From Gemmatimonadota bacterium (GTDB lineage Bacteria; Gemmatimonadota; Gemmatimonadetes; Gemmatimonadales; GWC2-71-9): a stretch of 64,000 nucleotides of DNA. The DNA is taken from NCBI GenBank assembly GCA_040388535.1, contig JAZKBR010000001.1, forward strand, positions 145,764-209,763. Reading direction: 5' to 3'. Positions 1-11,915 of this stretch are shown here, one piece after another. The notes below the pieces were generated by a model. It had not been told where the DNA came from. It was given only the letters and a program-made list of their open reading frames with translations, and ran no database searches. Numbering within the stretch: the first letter of the stretch is position 1; every line of letters begins with the position of its first letter. The position numbers and the translations under genes are program-made.

Positions 1-1530
1 CGTCGCGCTGGACGCTCTCTGCTGTTGCTGCTGATCGGCGCCCCGGCGCTGCTGCCGGCACAGGGCGCTCCCACGACCCCCCGCCAGCTGTCTCTGCCGC
101 AGGCACTTGACCTGGCACGGAAGAACTCGCCGACCTACCGCCAGTCGTTGAACGATTCCGATCCAGCGGCAGCGGCAGTCCGGTCGGCGAACTGGGCACT
201 CTATCCGACCCTGGGCGCCGGTACCGGCATCAGTTATACCGGGAGCGGCAAGTCGACCTTCAATGGCACCGTCTTCTCCCAGGCATCGCCCACGGTCTCG
301 TCAAACTACCGCCTCTCGGCGAGCTGGGATGTCAGCGCGGGCAAGTTCATCGGGGCGTCGCAGAGCAAAGCGCAGCAGCGTGCCACCGAAGAGAACATCA
401 CCGGCGCCGGCATCAATCTCACGCAGACGGTGACGTCGCAATATCTCACTGTACTCCGCGCCACCGCGACCGTCGGGGTCGCGCGGCAGCAGGTCGCCCG
501 GAATCAGGACTTCCTCGATCTGGCCCGGGCCCGCAACCAGGTCGGCCAGGCGACCATCCTCGATGTCCGGCAGGCGGAAGTCACCAAGACCCGCGCCGAT
601 GTCCAGCTCTTGCGCGCGCAGCAGAGTGAGACCGACGCGAAGATCGAGCTCTTCCGCCTGATGGGGGTGCCCTCGGGTGATGACCTCGAAGCGGTGACCT
701 TGTCGGAAGCGTTCCCGCTCGTCGAGACGAAGTTCGACCTCAACGAGCTGCGCGCGATGGCCAAGGAGCACAACCCGGGCCTCCGCACCCTCGACGCACA
801 GGCAGACGCAGCACGGCTTGGGGTCAAGTCGGCCAAGTCGGAGTTTCTGCCGTCACTGTCGCTCTCGACCGGACTGAACGGCTACACCCAGCAGTACACG
901 GATGTAAACGCGCTGTTGGCGAACCGGCTGTCCGGAGCGCAGGGGAGCGCAGCCAACTGCCAGTTCCAGAACGGCATCCTGTCGCGGCTGACCTCGCCGC
1001 ACCCGGCGCCGAATGGCGGCATCATCGCCGACTGCAACGCGTACGCGGGGCTCGATGCCACCGGGGCGTCGCTGGACCCGACGGTGACGCAGGCGATCCG
1101 TAGCGGTAATAGCGTCTTCCCGTTCTCGTTCACGCGGCAGCCGATCTCGGTGTCGGCCTCCATCAGCGTCCCGATCTGGGATGGCTTCTCTCGCTCGACC
1201 CGCGTCTCCCAGGCCCGTGCCCAGGAAGACGATGCCCGGGAATCGCTGCGGGCCCAGGCGCTCTCGGTCGACGGGCAGCTGCAGTCACGCGTGCTGGCAG
1301 TGCGGACCTCCTGGGAAGCAGCCAGGATTCAGGATCTCAACCGGACGGCAGCGCGCGAGCAACTCCGTCTGGCGCAGGAGAAGTACCGGATCGGCAACGG
1401 TTCGGCGCTGGAAGTCTCGGACGCCCAGAACGCGGTGACCCAAGCCGAAGCAGACTATGTCTCCGCAGTGTATGACTATCATCTCGCCGTCGTCGGCCTC
1501 GAAGCCGTCGTCGGTCGCCCACTTCGCTGA
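1..1530 (+). CDS. TolC-family outer-membrane efflux channel (5' end cut by window)
   Basis: The reading frame is open from base 1, so the true start lies outside the window; the TTG at 25 lies inside the hydrophobic core of the signal peptide (run of Leu, then APALLPAQG) and is unlikely to be the start. The mature protein has the two-fold repeat of outer-membrane efflux proteins: long Ala/Gln/Arg-rich amphipathic helices (around residues 120-230 and 375-490) alternating with Ser/Thr/Gly-rich beta segments. The C-terminus LAVVGLEAVVGRPL is typical of the family. It would form the trimeric channel through the outer membrane for the adaptor and ABC pump encoded just downstream (18-bp gap). The substrate cannot be read from sequence. 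Confidence 0.9.
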   Translation, partial: RRAGRSLLLLLIGAPALLPAQGAPTTPRQLSLPQALDLARKNSPTYRQSLNDSDPAAAAVRSANWALYPTLGAGTGISYTGSGKSTFNGTVFSQASPTVSSNYRLSASWDVSAGKFIGASQSKAQQRATEENITGAGINLTQTVTSQYLTVLRATATVGVARQQVARNQDFLDLARARNQVGQATILDVRQAEVTKTRADVQLLRAQQSETDAKIELFRLMGVPSGDDLEAVTLSEAFPLVETKFDLNELRAMAKEHNPGLRTLDAQADAARLGVKSAKSEFLPSLSLSTGLNGYTQQYTDVNALLANRLSGAQGSAANCQFQNGILSRLTSPHPAPNGGIIADCNAYAGLDATGASLDPTVTQAIRSGNSVFPFSFTRQPISVSASISVPIWDGFSRSTRVSQARAQEDDARESLRAQALSVDGQLQSRVLAVRTSWEAARIQDLNRTAAREQLRLAQEKYRIGNGSALEVSDAQNAVTQAEADYVSAVYDYHLAVVGLEAVVGRPLR

Positions 1531-1548
1531 AGAATAGAGGACAGCCAG

Positions 1549-2825
1549 ATGTCTCGTGGATCCAAGATCGGACTCGGAATCGGACTGGTCGTGATCGTGC
1601 TCGGTGCGGTCACCATCCTCGGTGGCGCCCGCGGCAAGAACAAGCCCGTCGAGGTCAAGCTCGAACAGGTCGGTAATCGTGACTTGGTCGCCGCGGTTAC
1701 GGCCAGCGGCAAGATCGAGGCGAAAAGCCAGGTCGATATCTCGTCGGAAGTCACGGCGCGTATCACCGCGATCACGGTCAAGGAAGGCGACCTGGTGAAG
1801 AAGGGTCAGTTGCTCGTCGAGCTCGACCAGGTGCAGTTCAAGGGCGCCGTCGATCGTGCCACCGCCTCGCTGACCTCGGTCGAGGCGCAGCTGATGCAGT
1901 CGCGTGCCAACCGCGATCAGGCCAAGCGCGCACTCGATCGTTCGAAGGAACTGAAGAAGACGGCGCCGACGCTGATCACCGATGAGTCGATGGAGCAGGC
2001 CCAGCAGGCGTTCGACGTCGCCGATGCGAATCTCAAGTCGAGCGAAGCCAACGTGATGCAGACTCGCGCCTCACTCAAGGAAGCCCAGGACAACCTCGCA
2101 CGCACGCGGCTCTTCTCGCCGATCTCGGGTCGGGTCGTCCGGCTGGCGGTCGAGGAAGGCGAAGTCGCCGTGCCAGGCACCTTCTCGCGTGAAACCGGCT
2201 TGCTGATGCGGATCGCCGATCTCTCCGTGATCCAGGCCAAGGTCAAGGTCGACGAAACCGACGTCGTGCGGCTCGCGTTGGGCGATTCGGTCTCGGTTTC
2301 GATCGACGCCTTCCCCGACACGGCGTTCGTGGGCAAGGTCACCAAGGTCGGCAACAGCGCGGCGACCACGGCGGCCGGCAGCAGCGGCACCGCAGATCGC
2401 GCGGTCGACTTCGAAGTGGAAGTCACCCTGACCAATCCACCGGCCGACGTGCGGCCGGACCTGAGCATGACGGCGCGGATCATCACCGATACGCGGAAGA
2501 GCGTCCTCAGCATTCCGATCATCGCACTGACCGCTCGCGCGCATGAGGTCGTCGGCAGCGAGACGAAGCCCGCGGCACCGAAGAGCCCGGCCGACACGGC
2601 CAATGGCAAGAAGCCGAAGGAGCGTGAGGGTGTCTTCGTCGTGAACAATGGGGTCGCGATGTTCCGCGCCGTGAAGGTCGGCATCGCCGGCGACGAATAT
2701 TTCGAGGTGCTGGACGGGCTGAAGGCCGGCGAAACGCTGGTGGCCGGCTCCTATCAGGCGATCCGCGACATGAAGGACTCGACGAAGGTGAAGGCAGCGC
2801 CCGCAGGGATGGAGGTCAAGAAGCC

Positions 2826-2829
<4 letters not shown>
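1549..2829 (+). CDS. HlyD/MacA-like periplasmic adaptor (membrane fusion protein)
   Basis: A 426-residue protein with an N-terminal membrane anchor (about residues 6-27), then a lipoyl/barrel-sandwich half ([19 protein letters not shown]), a helical hairpin rich in Gln, Ala and Lys (about 100-185), the second lipoyl half ([14 protein letters not shown]) and beta-barrel and membrane-proximal domains. It links the inner-membrane ABC complex to the TolC-like channel. A Lys/Pro-rich insert lies near residues 345-365. The stop overlaps the GTG start of the ATPase by 4 bp (GTGA), which implies translational coupling. Family assignment is firm; the MacA-like label rests on the MacB-type partners. 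Confidence 0.9.
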
Positions 2830-3539
<710 letters not shown>

Positions 3540-3540
3540 G

Positions 3541-4778
<1,238 letters not shown>

Positions 4779-4782
<4 letters not shown>

Positions 4783-6044
4783 GCAAGACCCTGGGTCGTG
4801 GCAACCTCCTTGCCCGCGCCGCAGAGGGTGTCACTCTCGCCCTCGATTCGGTGCGTGCGAGCAAGCTCCGTGCTGCGCTGACCATTCTCGGGATTGCGAT
4901 CGGAGTGATGGTCGTCATCGCGATGGCCTCGATGATCACCGGCATCCAGGGCTCGGTCAGCGAGATCGTCCAGCGCGCGGGGCCGAAGTCGTTCTACGTC
5001 ATGCGCTATTTCCGCGCCGGGCTGCAGATCTCCGACGGCACCGATGAGATGTCGCCGTGGCGCCGCCGCCCGCAGGTCACCCGCGAAGAGGCGGAGATGA
5101 TCAGCAGGCTCCCGTCGGTAGCGGCCGTCAACCTGCGCGAGAGTTCGAGTTCGCGGGTCTCGTACCGTGACAAGTCCTTCGAGGACACCCAGATCGAGGG
5201 GATGAGCCCCGCGTGGCTCGAGGTCGAAGGCGGCGAGCTCAAGGATGGCCGCAACTTCACCCCGGTCGAAGACCTCAGCGGCTCCTTCGTTGTGGTCATC
5301 AACAAGGCGGCAGCCGACAAGCTGACGCCCGGTCTGGACCCGGTCGGCAAGGTCATCAAGATCTTCGGGCTGCCGTTCACGGTCGTGGGGCTGTACGAGG
5401 ACCCATCGGGGCTCTTCTCCGACCAGAAGCAGCCGAAGTTTGTCGTGCCGCACACGACGTTCGTGAAGGCGGCCACCTTCAACTGGGGCTGGCTGCAGGT
5501 GTCGGTATTCCCGACGAGCCTCAGCACCCAGACGGCCACGATGGATGAAGTCACCGTGGCGCTGCGAGTCTACCGTGGCCTCAAGCCGGGCGAAGCGAAC
5601 AACTTCGATCTGGTCTCGGGTGATCAGTTCATGGAGTCGTTCAACAGCATGACCGCCGGCTTCTTCCTGGTGATGCTGGTGCTCTCGAGCGTCGGCCTGA
5701 TGGTCGGCGGCGTTGGGGTCGTCGCAATCATGATGATCTCGGTCACCGAGCGCACCCGTGAGATCGGCGTCCGCAAGGCGCTGGGGGCCACCCGCGGCGA
5801 AATCCTCTTCCAGTTCCTGGTCGAGGCCGCCACGCTCACCCTGCTCGGCGGACTCTGCGGGATGGCAATGGGGGCCCTGATTGCGTGGGGGATTCACTCA
5901 CTCACGCCGATCCCGGCAGAAATCCCGCTCTGGTCGGTTGCCGCCGCGATCGGCGCGTCGATCGTCACCGGCGTCCTCTTCGGCCTCTACCCCGCCAACA
6001 AGGCGGCGAGACTGGATCCGATCGAGGCGTTGCGGTACGAATAG
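4779..6044 (+). CDS. FtsX/MacB-type ABC permease, pair 1 member B
   Basis: A 421-residue permease with the same layout: N-terminal membrane helix (KLRAALTILGIAIGVMVVIA), periplasmic domain and three C-terminal helices with ERTREIGVRKALGATRGEI. The ATG overlaps the previous stop by 4 bp. It is the counterpart of the permease at 7437, sharing the N-terminal TILG segment, the SFYVMRYF/SFYVIRFY stretch and the LKPGEANNFDL/LRPADPNNFDV stretch. The gene ends two bases before a heptamer-repeat element. Confidence 0.92.
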
Positions 6045-6046
6045 GA

Positions 6047-6171
6047 CGAGAAGGGAGAAGGGAGAAGGGAGAAGCGCGAACGGCACAGGGGCCGGTATCT
6101 CATTGAGGTGCTGGCCTCGCGGCTTTCCTCCCTTCTCGCTTCTCCCTTCTCCCTTCTCGCTTCTCGCTTGT
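6047..6171. repeat. Composite element: inverted GAGAAGG arrays around a palindromic core
   Basis: Left arm 6047-6077 is a run of the 7-bp unit GAGAAGG and variants; right arm 6128-6171 is the inverse (CTTCTCC/CTTCTCG). Between them lies an imperfect palindrome at 6090-6116 (starts GGCCGGTA, ends GCTGGCC). The element sits between two co-directional permease genes of one cluster. The arrays contain no stop codons in frame, so the downstream reading frame extends back through them, but the MPYSEAL start at 6190 matches the paralogue N-terminus. Confidence 0.9.
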
Positions 6172-6189
6172 AGGTCTTACTTTTCATGG

Positions 6190-7434
6190 ATGCCCTACTC
6201 CGAGGCCCTCCGCCTCGCCCTCGCCACGATCTGGGGCGCCAAGCTCCGATCCTTCTTCACCCTCCTCGGCATCATCGTCTCCGTCGGCTTCCTCGTCACC
6301 GTGGTCGCCGTGATCCAGGGAATGAATTTCTATGTTCGGGAAAACCTCACCGGCGCGATGATCGGCACCAACGCCTTTCAGGTGCGCCGCACGCCGATCT
6401 CGGTCGGGCTGCTCGACGATGAGGAAGTGCGCCGGCTCAGCATGCGCCCATTGATTTCGCGCGACGACGCCGCCATGGTGGCGCGAGCACTCCCGGACGC
6501 GGAAGCCGTGGCGCTGCAGTCGGGCTGGCCGACGCCGGCGTCGGATGTCGTCTATCGCAATCAGAGTGTCGGGGGAGTCCTGATCTTCGGTATCACCCCG
6601 CCCTACCAGCTGGTGCAGGACTACATCTTCGCCGCGGGGCAGGAACTCACGGAACCCGATCTCGAGCGTCGTCGCGCCGTTGTCGTGCTCGGCTGGGACG
6701 TGGCCTACAAGCTCTTCCCCACGCCGGAGATGGCCATCGGCAAGAGGGTCCGCGTGGCGGGACGGGAGTTCGAAGTGCGCGGCGTCACCGCCAAGAAGGG
6801 CACCACGCTGGGGCAGTCGTTCGATGGCTTCGTGCTGATGCCCCTGTCATCGTTCGAGTCGATCTACGGGCGGCGCTCCACCACCGTGATTTCGGTGAAG
6901 ATGCGCGACGCAGAGGAGATCCCGTCGGCAATGAATCGGGCCGAGGAGGCGATGCGGCTGGCGCACCGGCTGCGCCCGCGTCAGGAGAACGACTTCACCG
7001 TAGACAAGGCCGACGCGCTTATCGCCTTCTGGCAATCGCTCACGGCACTGCTCTTCGCCGTGGTACCGGCCGTGGTCTGTATCGGCATCGTGGTCGGCGG
7101 GATCGTGATCATGAACATCATGCTGATGTCGGTGAGTGAGCGCACCCGCGAGATCGGTGTACGCAAGGCACTCGGGGCCAATCGACGTGACATTCTCCGT
7201 CAGTTCCTCGTCGAGACCATCCTGTTGAGCAGCTTCGGAGGCATCATCGGGGTCAGTGCCGGGTGGATTCTGGCCCAGGCTGTGGCCGCCTTCACCCCGC
7301 TCCCGGCACGGGTAACGTGGTGGTCGGTCGCCATCGCCCTGGTCCTTGGCGTCACGACGGGCATCGTGTTCGGCGTCTATCCCTCGTCGCGCGCCGCGCG
7401 ACTCGACCCCATCGCCGCGCTGCGACAGGAGTAA
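6190..7434 (+). CDS. FtsX/MacB-type ABC permease, pair 2 member C
   Basis: A 414-residue permease. The start was set at ATG 6190 (MPYSEALRLALATIWGAKLR) because it aligns with the start of the member-A permease at 3541 (MPLFEAVRLAL...); the longer open frame upstream runs through the heptamer repeat and is not coding. Layout as in the family: N-terminal helix with SFFTLLGIIVSVGFLVTVVA, periplasmic core, and three C-terminal helices with ERTREIGVRKALGANRRDI. It shares IQGMN.Y and the G.N.FQ.R stretch with member A, so it appears to be a duplicated copy. Confidence 0.92.
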   Translation: MPYSEALRLALATIWGAKLRSFFTLLGIIVSVGFLVTVVAVIQGMNFYVRENLTGAMIGTNAFQVRRTPISVGLLDDEEVRRLSMRPLISRDDAAMVARALPDAEAVALQSGWPTPASDVVYRNQSVGGVLIFGITPPYQLVQDYIFAAGQELTEPDLERRRAVVVLGWDVAYKLFPTPEMAIGKRVRVAGREFEVRGVTAKKGTTLGQSFDGFVLMPLSSFESIYGRRSTTVISVKMRDAEEIPSAMNRAEEAMRLAHRLRPRQENDFTVDKADALIAFWQSLTALLFAVVPAVVCIGIVVGGIVIMNIMLMSVSERTREIGVRKALGANRRDILRQFLVETILLSSFGGIIGVSAGWILAQAVAAFTPLPARVTWWSVAIALVLGVTTGIVFGVYPSSRAARLDPIAALRQE

Positions 7435-7436
7435 CG

Positions 7437-8684
7437 ATGGCCTTCCGCCTGGCAAACGTGTCGGAAGGGGTCGTTCTGGCCTTCGAAGCAATGCGCGGCA
7501 ACAAGCTTCGCTCCGCGCTGACCATCCTCGGTGTGGTGATCGGTGTCACGACCGTGATGGTGATGGCCTCCCTGGTCGAGGGCATTCGCTCCCAGATCTT
7601 CGCATCGATTGCGAATGCATCGCCACAGTCGTTCTACGTCATCCGCTTCTACTCCTCGACGCCACTCAATCCTGACCGGTTGCCGGCCGAAGTGCGCATG
7701 CGCCCCATCCTCTCAGAGGCCGACGCCGAGGCACTCTCCAAGGTGCCGGGAATCCGGCACGCCGGGCTCTGGGTGCAGGTACCGCAACGGATGAGTTTCG
7801 CCGGCGAGGGCTCGCAGCCGTTGCTGGTCTACGGGGCCGACAATTCCTACGTGGAAATTCAGGGCGGCACCCTGTTGCGCGGGCGGTGGTTCTCGAAGGG
7901 CGAGCTCAGCGCGGGGACCCAGGTACTGGTCATCGAGGACAAGGCCGCGCAACGCCTCATGGGGAGCCTCGACCCGCTTGGGCGCGTGGTCAGGATCGGG
8001 GGACGGCCGTTCACCGTGATCGGAGTGTTTGCGGAACCTGATAACATCTTTGCTCCGCCAGGTGCCACGAACGGTGGCGTGATTCCTTTCCGGGCTGCGC
8101 AGCAGAACTTCCATTACGACGCGACCAACGGGCTCTTCCTCGCAACGCTCGCGGAGCGCGGCACCCGCGTGGTCGACGCACAGGATGCTGCCATCGCCAA
8201 TCTTCGGCGCGCTCGCTCACTGCGGCCCGCCGACCCCAACAACTTCGATGTGCTCACCCAGGACAAGATCCTCGAGACCATCGACAAGCTCACCTCGGCG
8301 TTCTTCCTGGTGATGATCGCGCTCTCCTCGGTTGCGCTTCTCGTCGGTGGGATCGGCGTGATGGCGATCATGATGGTCTCGGTGACAGACCGCACTCGCG
8401 AGATCGGGATCCGGAAAGCGCTTGGCGCCACCCATAACGAGATCCTCTGGCAGTTTCTGGTGGAGGCCGCGACGCTCACTGCCTTCGGTGGCCTGCTCGG
8501 CATCGCAATGGGAATGCTCGGCGGTGAATTGCTCAAGCTCGTGTTGCATCTGAACAGCGGACCGCCACTCTGGAGCGCGGTGATCGCGAGCGGCGTGTCG
8601 GTGCTGATCGGGCTGGTGTTCGGCGTCGTCCCCGCGAATCGCGCAGCGAGGATGGATCCGGTGGAGGCGCTGCGGTATGAGTAA
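7437..8684 (+). CDS. FtsX/MacB-type ABC permease, pair 2 member D
   Basis: A 415-residue permease starting two bases after the previous stop (MAFRLANVSEGVVLAFEAMR). The longer frame from 7263 overlaps the upstream gene and is not used. It has an N-terminal helix (ALTILGVVIGVTTVMVMAS), a periplasmic domain and three C-terminal helices with DRTREIGIRKALGATHNEI. It is the counterpart of member B. With member C it forms a second permease pair of the same efflux cluster, but no second ATPase, adaptor or channel is present. Confidence 0.92.
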   Translation: MAFRLANVSEGVVLAFEAMRGNKLRSALTILGVVIGVTTVMVMASLVEGIRSQIFASIANASPQSFYVIRFYSSTPLNPDRLPAEVRMRPILSEADAEALSKVPGIRHAGLWVQVPQRMSFAGEGSQPLLVYGADNSYVEIQGGTLLRGRWFSKGELSAGTQVLVIEDKAAQRLMGSLDPLGRVVRIGGRPFTVIGVFAEPDNIFAPPGATNGGVIPFRAAQQNFHYDATNGLFLATLAERGTRVVDAQDAAIANLRRARSLRPADPNNFDVLTQDKILETIDKLTSAFFLVMIALSSVALLVGGIGVMAIMMVSVTDRTREIGIRKALGATHNEILWQFLVEAATLTAFGGLLGIAMGMLGGELLKLVLHLNSGPPLWSAVIASGVSVLIGLVFGVVPANRAARMDPVEALRYE

Positions 8685-8818
8685 GAGAAGGGAGAAGGGA
8701 GAAGGGAGAAGGGATGCCGAAGTTGTCATCCTGAGCGAAGCGAGGGAGCCTGAGCTCCGCCCCCTCGCTTCGCTCAGGGTGACACGCTTCTCCCTTCTCC
8801 CTTCTCCCTTCTCCAGTA
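8685..8818. repeat. Composite element: GAGAAGG arrays flanking a REP-like hairpin
   Basis: The left GAGAAGG array (8686-8715) and right CTTCTCC array (8788-8817) form inverted arms. Inside, 8724-8784 is a palindromic REP-like unit: TGTCATCCTGAGCGAAGCGA on the left and its near-exact inverse (TCGCTTCGCTCAGGGTGACA) on the right. It begins directly at the stop of the last permease and ends about 10 bp before the BshB1 start, so it separates two transcription units reading the same way. Confidence 0.9.
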
Positions 8819-8828
8819 CCTTTCTTCC

Positions 8829-9545
8829 ATGACCGTCGACCTCCTCGTAGTAGCCCCGCATCCCGACGACGCCGAATTGCTCGCGGGAGGCACCCTCGCC
8901 AAGGCCGCTGACCAGGGCCACCGTACCGGCATCCTCGACCTCACGCGCGGCGAACTTGGCTCACGCGGCTCGCCCGAGCTTCGCGCCGAGGAGGCGGACG
9001 CAGCATCGTTGATCCTCGGCGTGTCGATGCGGCTCAACGCGGGCCTCCCCGACGGCCACCTCGACAACAACGACGCAATGCGCCGGGTCGTGGTCGAGCA
9101 ACTGCGCGCGCTGCGGCCTCGCGTGGTGATTCTCCCCTACATCGTGGGTCGGCATCCGGACCACCGCATCGCATCGGAGCTGGTGCGCGACGCCTGTTTC
9201 CTCGCGGGGCTCCGCAACTATCCCGCGGCGGGTGAGCCATTCAAGCCGTTCAAGCTCTGTTTCGCCCTCGCGTATCGAGAGGATCCGGTCCCGCCGACCT
9301 TCATTGTCGACATCTCCAGTACCTTCGAACGAAAGCTTGCTGCAGTTGCCTGCTATGCATCGCAATTCGGTGGTGTGACCCAGGCGGGCGAGCTCTACCC
9401 CAACGGCCAAACCCTCCCGGATCTGCTTCGGACCCAGCACGCGCACTACGGCTCGCGAATCCGCGCGGCCTATGGCGAGCCGTTCTGGACCGCCGAAACG
9501 ATGCTGGTCGACGACATCATGACCCTCGAAGTCGGCTCCCTCTAG
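8829..9545 (+). CDS. bshB1: BshB1, N-acetylglucosaminyl-malate deacetylase (bacillithiol synthesis)
   Basis: A 238-residue LmbE-superfamily zinc deacetylase. The metal motif PHPDDAE (residues 10-16) and the second metal/catalytic motif HPDH (109-112) are intact. The stretch TRGELGSRGSPELRAEEAD and the segment CYASQFGG near residue 178 are typical of the BshB1 subgroup. That group removes acetyl from GlcNAc-malate, the second step of bacillithiol synthesis. The other bsh genes are not in the window, so the pathway role rests on family resemblance; a mycothiol-type or other sugar deacetylase is the alternative. Confidence 0.85.
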   Translation: MTVDLLVVAPHPDDAELLAGGTLAKAADQGHRTGILDLTRGELGSRGSPELRAEEADAASLILGVSMRLNAGLPDGHLDNNDAMRRVVVEQLRALRPRVVILPYIVGRHPDHRIASELVRDACFLAGLRNYPAAGEPFKPFKLCFALAYREDPVPPTFIVDISSTFERKLAAVACYASQFGGVTQAGELYPNGQTLPDLLRTQHAHYGSRIRAAYGEPFWTAETMLVDDIMTLEVGSL

Positions 9546-9671
9546 CCGGGTACCAATCGCGTAACTCCTTCCCTCGCAACACTTACGGGAACCACGGGCA
9601 GGGCAGATGATTCCGGGATGCTGTTGCGCCCGGGAATTCCGCGAAGGACCGCCCCGACTAGATTTGGGGCC

Positions 9672-10841
9672 ATGGAACCCGTCTACCTCGATCACGCCGC
9701 GACGACTCCGGTGCGCCCCGAAGTTCTGGAGGCGATGCTCCCTTTCCTGAATGCCTCCTGGGGCAACCCTTCGTCGTCGCACCGCTTCGGTCGCGCCGCC
9801 AAGGCCGGACTCGAGCAGGGCAAGCGCGAAGTTGCCGAAGCACTCGGCGTTGAGCCGAATCAGGTGATCTTCACGTCGGGCGGCACCGAGGCCGACAACC
9901 TCGCGGTCATCGGGGCTGCTCTTGCCGCTCGCGCGCAGGGCCGGCCGATGCACGTCGTCACCACCGCGATCGAGCACAAGGCGGTGCTCGCCGCTGCCCA
10001 CGCCGTGGTGCATCTTGGCGGCAGCGAAACGATCTTGCCGGTTGATGATTGCGGGATGGTGGATCTCGACGCGCTCGATGATGCGCTCGCGACCCATCCG
10101 GCGCTGGTGTCGGTGATGTGGGTCAACAACGAAGTCGGTGTGGTGCAGCCGATGGCCGAAATCGGCGCGCGATGTCGTGCCGCGGGTGTGCCGCTGCACA
10201 GCGATGCCGTGCAGGCCTACGGCAAGCTGCCGATCGACCTCGACGCGGTCGGCTGTTCCCTCCTCTCCATCAGCGGACACAAGCTGGGCGCGCCCAAGGG
10301 AATCGGAGCGCTCATCGTCCGCGACCGCCACATCATCGAATCCATCATTCACGGCGGCGGCCAGCAGTTCGGTATCCGGCCAGGCACCGAGAATGTCGCG
10401 GGCGCAGTCGCCCTGGGGCGAGCGGCGCTGCTCGCGCGGCAGGAACTCGATGGCCACGTGAGCAAGATGATCCGGCTTCGCGACGAACTTGCCAACCGCC
10501 TGCGGGCCAGCGTCCCCGACCTCGTGGTGCAGTGCGAGTATTCGGTGCGCGCTCCCCACGTGCTCAGCATCTCGGTCCCTGGGGCCGAGGCAGAAGCGAT
10601 GCTGATGCATCTGGATATGGCGGGAGTGGCGTGCAGCGGTGGCTCGGCCTGTTCGACCGGGTCGGTGGAACCATCGTATGTGCTCGTCGCGATGGGAATC
10701 GATCGCTCACTGGCCCTCGGCACGCTGCGTTTCTCGCTCGGTCACGAGACCACCGAGGCGGACATCGCCCGCGTCGCCGAAATCTTCCCGGGGATTGTCG
10801 ACCGGGTTCGCAAGCTGGGAGTCTCGCTCGGTCGTGCCTAG
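9672..10841 (+). CDS. Cysteine desulfurase (NifS/IscS family)
   Basis: A 389-residue PLP enzyme that releases sulfur from cysteine as a persulfide. The start at ATG 9672 gives [22 protein letters not shown], the standard family N-terminus; the frame extends upstream to 9618 without similarity. The PLP lysine is Lys-204 in [10 protein letters not shown]. The catalytic cysteine is Cys-327 in GGSACSTG, with the short active-site loop of the IscS/NifS class. It overlaps mnmA by 8 bp. This suggests that it is the dedicated sulfur donor for tRNA 2-thiolation, as B. subtilis YrvO is for its neighbour MnmA. Confidence 0.93.
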   Translation: MEPVYLDHAATTPVRPEVLEAMLPFLNASWGNPSSSHRFGRAAKAGLEQGKREVAEALGVEPNQVIFTSGGTEADNLAVIGAALAARAQGRPMHVVTTAIEHKAVLAAAHAVVHLGGSETILPVDDCGMVDLDALDDALATHPALVSVMWVNNEVGVVQPMAEIGARCRAAGVPLHSDAVQAYGKLPIDLDAVGCSLLSISGHKLGAPKGIGALIVRDRHIIESIIHGGGQQFGIRPGTENVAGAVALGRAALLARQELDGHVSKMIRLRDELANRLRASVPDLVVQCEYSVRAPHVLSISVPGAEAEAMLMHLDMAGVACSGGSACSTGSVEPSYVLVAMGIDRSLALGTLRFSLGHETTEADIARVAEIFPGIVDRVRKLGVSLGRA

Positions 10842-11907
10842 CCCGGGGAAGGTCCTTGTCGCGATGAGCGGCGGGGTCGATTCGTCGCTCGCGGCAGCCC
10901 TGCTCGTCGAGCAGGGCTACGACGTTGTGGGTGCGACGATGAAGCTCTTCTGCTACGGCGACGACGTGCCCGATCGCCCCTGCTGCTCGCTCGACTCCAT
11001 CTACGATGCGCAGGCCGTGGCTCACAAGCTTGGCATCCCGCACTACGTCCTCAATCTCGAGGATCGTTTCTCGGAACGCGTCATCGATAATTTCGTGGAC
11101 GAGTACTCCCGTGGACGAACCCCGATTCCCTGCGTGCGCTGCAACTCGTTCACCAAATTTCGTGACCTGCTCGCCCACGCAGATGCGCTGGGCTGCGACG
11201 CGATCGCGACGGGCCACTATGCCATCGCCCGCGACGGCGCACTCTACCGCGGCGACGATCGCTCGAAGGACCAGAGCTACTTCCTCTGGGGGATCGACCA
11301 GGCAGTCGTGGCCCGGATGCTCACGCCCGTTGGCGAGCTGAGCAAGGTCGAAACCCGGCAGCGCGCCCGCGCGATGGAACTTCTCACCGCCGACAAGCCC
11401 GAGAGCGTCGAGATCTGCTTTGTACCCGATGACAACTATGTCGGCGTGCTCGAGAAGCGCCTACCCGCCGATGCCCCGGCACTGAGTCGCGGCCCGCTCG
11501 TCACCACCACCGGCGAAGTGATCGGCGAACACGACGGCTTCGCGCGCTACACCATCGGCCAGCGGAAGGGGCTCCCCGGCGGGCGCTCGTTGCCACTCTT
11601 CGTGGTCGGCATCAATCCGGTGAGTCGCGAAGTCGTGGTCGGTGGCGCCGATGACCTGCTCGGCCATGCGGTCACGCTCGAGGAGATCAACTGGCTCGCG
11701 ACTCCGTTGCGCGTTGGTGACAATTGTCTCGCGCAACTGCGCTACCGCGCCGAGGCGGTCCCGGCTGTCGTTCGCGCCGTCGGTGACGATACCGTCTCGC
11801 TCGATCTGCTGACTCCCGTGCGCGCGATTGCACCGGGCCAGTCAGGTGTGCTCTATGACGGTGCTGCCCGGGTACTGGGCGGCGGCGTCATCCGCCAGGC
11901 CGCCTGA
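10834..11907 (+). CDS. mnmA: MnmA, tRNA-specific 2-thiouridylase
   Basis: A 357-residue enzyme that makes 2-thiouridine at U34 of Glu, Gln and Lys tRNAs. The P-loop-like motif is SGGVDSS (residues 12-18). The two catalytic cysteines are present: Cys-103 (CVRCN) and Cys-195 (EICFVPDD). GHYA and [10 protein letters not shown] are also conserved. The start is taken as GTG 10834, because it gives the usual short lead before KVLVAMSGG; the frame upstream lies within the desulfurase gene. The 8-bp overlap suggests the sulfur donor and thiolase are co-translated. Confidence 0.95.
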   Translation: MPSPGKVLVAMSGGVDSSLAAALLVEQGYDVVGATMKLFCYGDDVPDRPCCSLDSIYDAQAVAHKLGIPHYVLNLEDRFSERVIDNFVDEYSRGRTPIPCVRCNSFTKFRDLLAHADALGCDAIATGHYAIARDGALYRGDDRSKDQSYFLWGIDQAVVARMLTPVGELSKVETRQRARAMELLTADKPESVEICFVPDDNYVGVLEKRLPADAPALSRGPLVTTTGEVIGEHDGFARYTIGQRKGLPGGRSLPLFVVGINPVSREVVVGGADDLLGHAVTLEEINWLATPLRVGDNCLAQLRYRAEAVPAVVRAVGDDTVSLDLLTPVRAIAPGQSGVLYDGAARVLGGGVIRQAA

Positions 11908-11915
11908 GACTCCGG

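Noticed and set aside
5881-6189. Long N-terminal extension of the third permease
   Set aside because: It overlaps the previous gene and runs through GAGAAGG repeats that lack stops. The paralogue starts at the position equal to 6190.
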